The notes under the pieces: generated by a model | What the model was told of the DNA's origin: nothing | Seen by the model: the letters and a program-made list of their open reading frames with translations, nothing else | Databases searched by the model: none | Part shown: in pieces, positions 63,257 through 64,000 of the stretch | How positions within the stretch are numbered: position 1 is the stretch's first letter | Layout of the letters: each line of letters starts with the position of its first letter | Origin: Caldicellulosiruptor hydrothermalis 108 | GTDB taxonomy: Bacteria; Bacillota; Thermoanaerobacteria; Caldicellulosiruptorales; Caldicellulosiruptoraceae | Reading direction: 5' to 3' | NCBI RefSeq assembly: GCF_000166355.1 | Contig: NC_014652.1 | Span: forward strand, 2,342,501-2,406,500 | DNA: 64,000 bases | Position numbers and translations under genes: made by a program

Positions 63257-64000
63257 TTATTTTATACCAAAAAAGTTTTTGGCATTTTGTGTTGTCTTTT
63301 CAATTACTACATCTTCAGAAACCTCTTTTATTTGGGCAATCTTTTGTATCACATACTTTAAATAGGTAGAATCATTTCTTTTGCCCCTGTGGGGGTGTGG
63401 TGTGAGGTAGGGGCTATCTGTTTCCAGCATCAAAAGTTCAAGGGGGTATTCTTTTACAACCTCAACAAGCTTCTTTGCATTCTGAAAAGTGACAACACCA
63501 CCAACTGAAATATAAATGCCATGTTTTCTCAAAATCCTGCTCATCTCAACGCTTCCTGAATAGCAGTGTATCAAAACTGGTATTTTGCCAATTGCATGAG
63601 CCTTTAAAATATCAAGTGTATCTTTGTGCGCTTCCCTTGAATGAACAACTATTGGAAGATTTAAAACTTTTGCAACCTCAATCTGTCTTACAAAAACATC
63701 TCTTTGAACATCCCTTGGAGAAAAATCGTAGTGGTAGTCAAGCCCAATCTCGCCAATTGCAACGTTTTTTTCAAACCTTGCAAGCTCAAAAAGCGCATCT
63801 TCAAAATCATTTGGTGCATCCTTTGCCTCGTGAGGATGAATTCCAACAGTTATATAAATGTTATCATATTTTTTTGCAATTTCAATGTTTTCTTTTGAAG
63901 ACTCAATAGAAGAAGAGGATGAGATGGCAATTATATTCTCTTCTTTCAGTCTCGCCATCACATCCTCTAAATCGTTCAAAAACGCTTCATCATCATAGTG
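63257..64000 (-). CDS. tatD: TatD family metal-dependent hydrolase (5' end outside window)
   Basis: A TatD-type deoxyribonuclease. The frame continues past the apparent first Met at 63979: the codons to 64000 read HYDDEAFLNDLEDVM, so the usual SHAHYDD-type N-terminus is cut by the window edge. Visible motifs are GIHPHEA, the metal-ligand GEIGLDYHYD, VVHSREA, LIHCYSGS and the late ETDSPYL. It forms an operon with the radical SAM gene that follows. Confidence 0.95.
   Translation of the reverse strand, partial: HYDDEAFLNDLEDVMARLKEENIIAISSSSSIESSKENIEIAKKYDNIYITVGIHPHEAKDAPNDFEDALFELARFEKNVAIGEIGLDYHYDFSPRDVQRDVFVRQIEVAKVLNLPIVVHSREAHKDTLDILKAHAIGKIPVLIHCYSGSVEMSRILRKHGIYISVGGVVTFQNAKKLVEVVKEYPLELLMLETDSPYLTPHPHRGKRNDSTYLKYVIQKIAQIKEVSEDVVIEKTTQNAKNFFGIK

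Overview
The window looks like chromosomal DNA of a thermophilic, anaerobic, low-G+C Firmicute, most probably Caldicellulosiruptor or a close relative. This rests on the A+T-rich sequence, strong AAGGAGG ribosome sites with frequent TTG and GTG starts, the rapZ-yvcK-whiA-crh cluster, HPr kinase, anaerobic ThiH-type thiamine synthesis, oxygen-sensitive radical SAM enzymes and GH130 enzymes beside a family-5 ABC transporter. The species is inference. Most genes lie on the minus strand. No rRNA, tRNA, CRISPR array or prophage was seen.

Layout, left to right. 1-8 kb: an unrecognised partial gene with an acidic tail, GTP-dependent PEP carboxykinase, rsmA, yajC, a plus-strand radical SAM gene, and a gtrB-gtrA-GT39 glycosylation operon. 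8-17 kb: a five-gene family-5 ABC transporter plus a newly noted 56-residue membrane protein, a LacI regulator and two GH130 enzymes. Together these resemble a manno-oligosaccharide uptake and cleavage locus. 17-24 kb: tgt, then a complete thiS-G-H-F-E-C-D operon behind a TPP riboswitch with two terminators. 24-27 kb: an Rpn-type nuclease gene with internal 12-bp repeats, and a YhfC-GntR operon with a palindromic operator and a frameshifted small membrane gene at its end.

27-34 kb: one long run, Memo/AMMECR1 fusion - amrS - cdaA - cdaR - uvrC - hprK. It links the AmmeMemoRadiSam genes, c-di-AMP synthesis, DNA repair and carbon control. 34-39.5 kb: sugar isomerase, Gfo/Idh dehydrogenase, LacI regulator and MFS transporter with twin palindromic operators, then an NrdG2-type activase. 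39.5-45 kb: a divergent AddAB-like pair in which both subunits carry Fe-S cysteines but the B subunit has lost its P-loop and nuclease motif. 45-48.4 kb: two homocysteine methyltransferases, one fused to methylenetetrahydrofolate reductase. 48.4-50.2 kb: an insertion sequence whose leader can hide its own ribosome site.

50-57.5 kb: crh-like, whiA, yvcK, rapZ, murB, an SRAP protein, a NagD-type phosphatase and a glycosyltransferase. 57.5-64 kb: a plus-strand cadC-cadA metal-efflux operon and a bifunctional nuclease, then a minus-strand PIG-L deacetylase, a 455-bp gap holding a strong hairpin and a possible 45-residue ORF, a TatD-linked radical SAM protein, and tatD running off the right edge.

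Functions are assigned from motifs and family knowledge read by eye; no database search was run.
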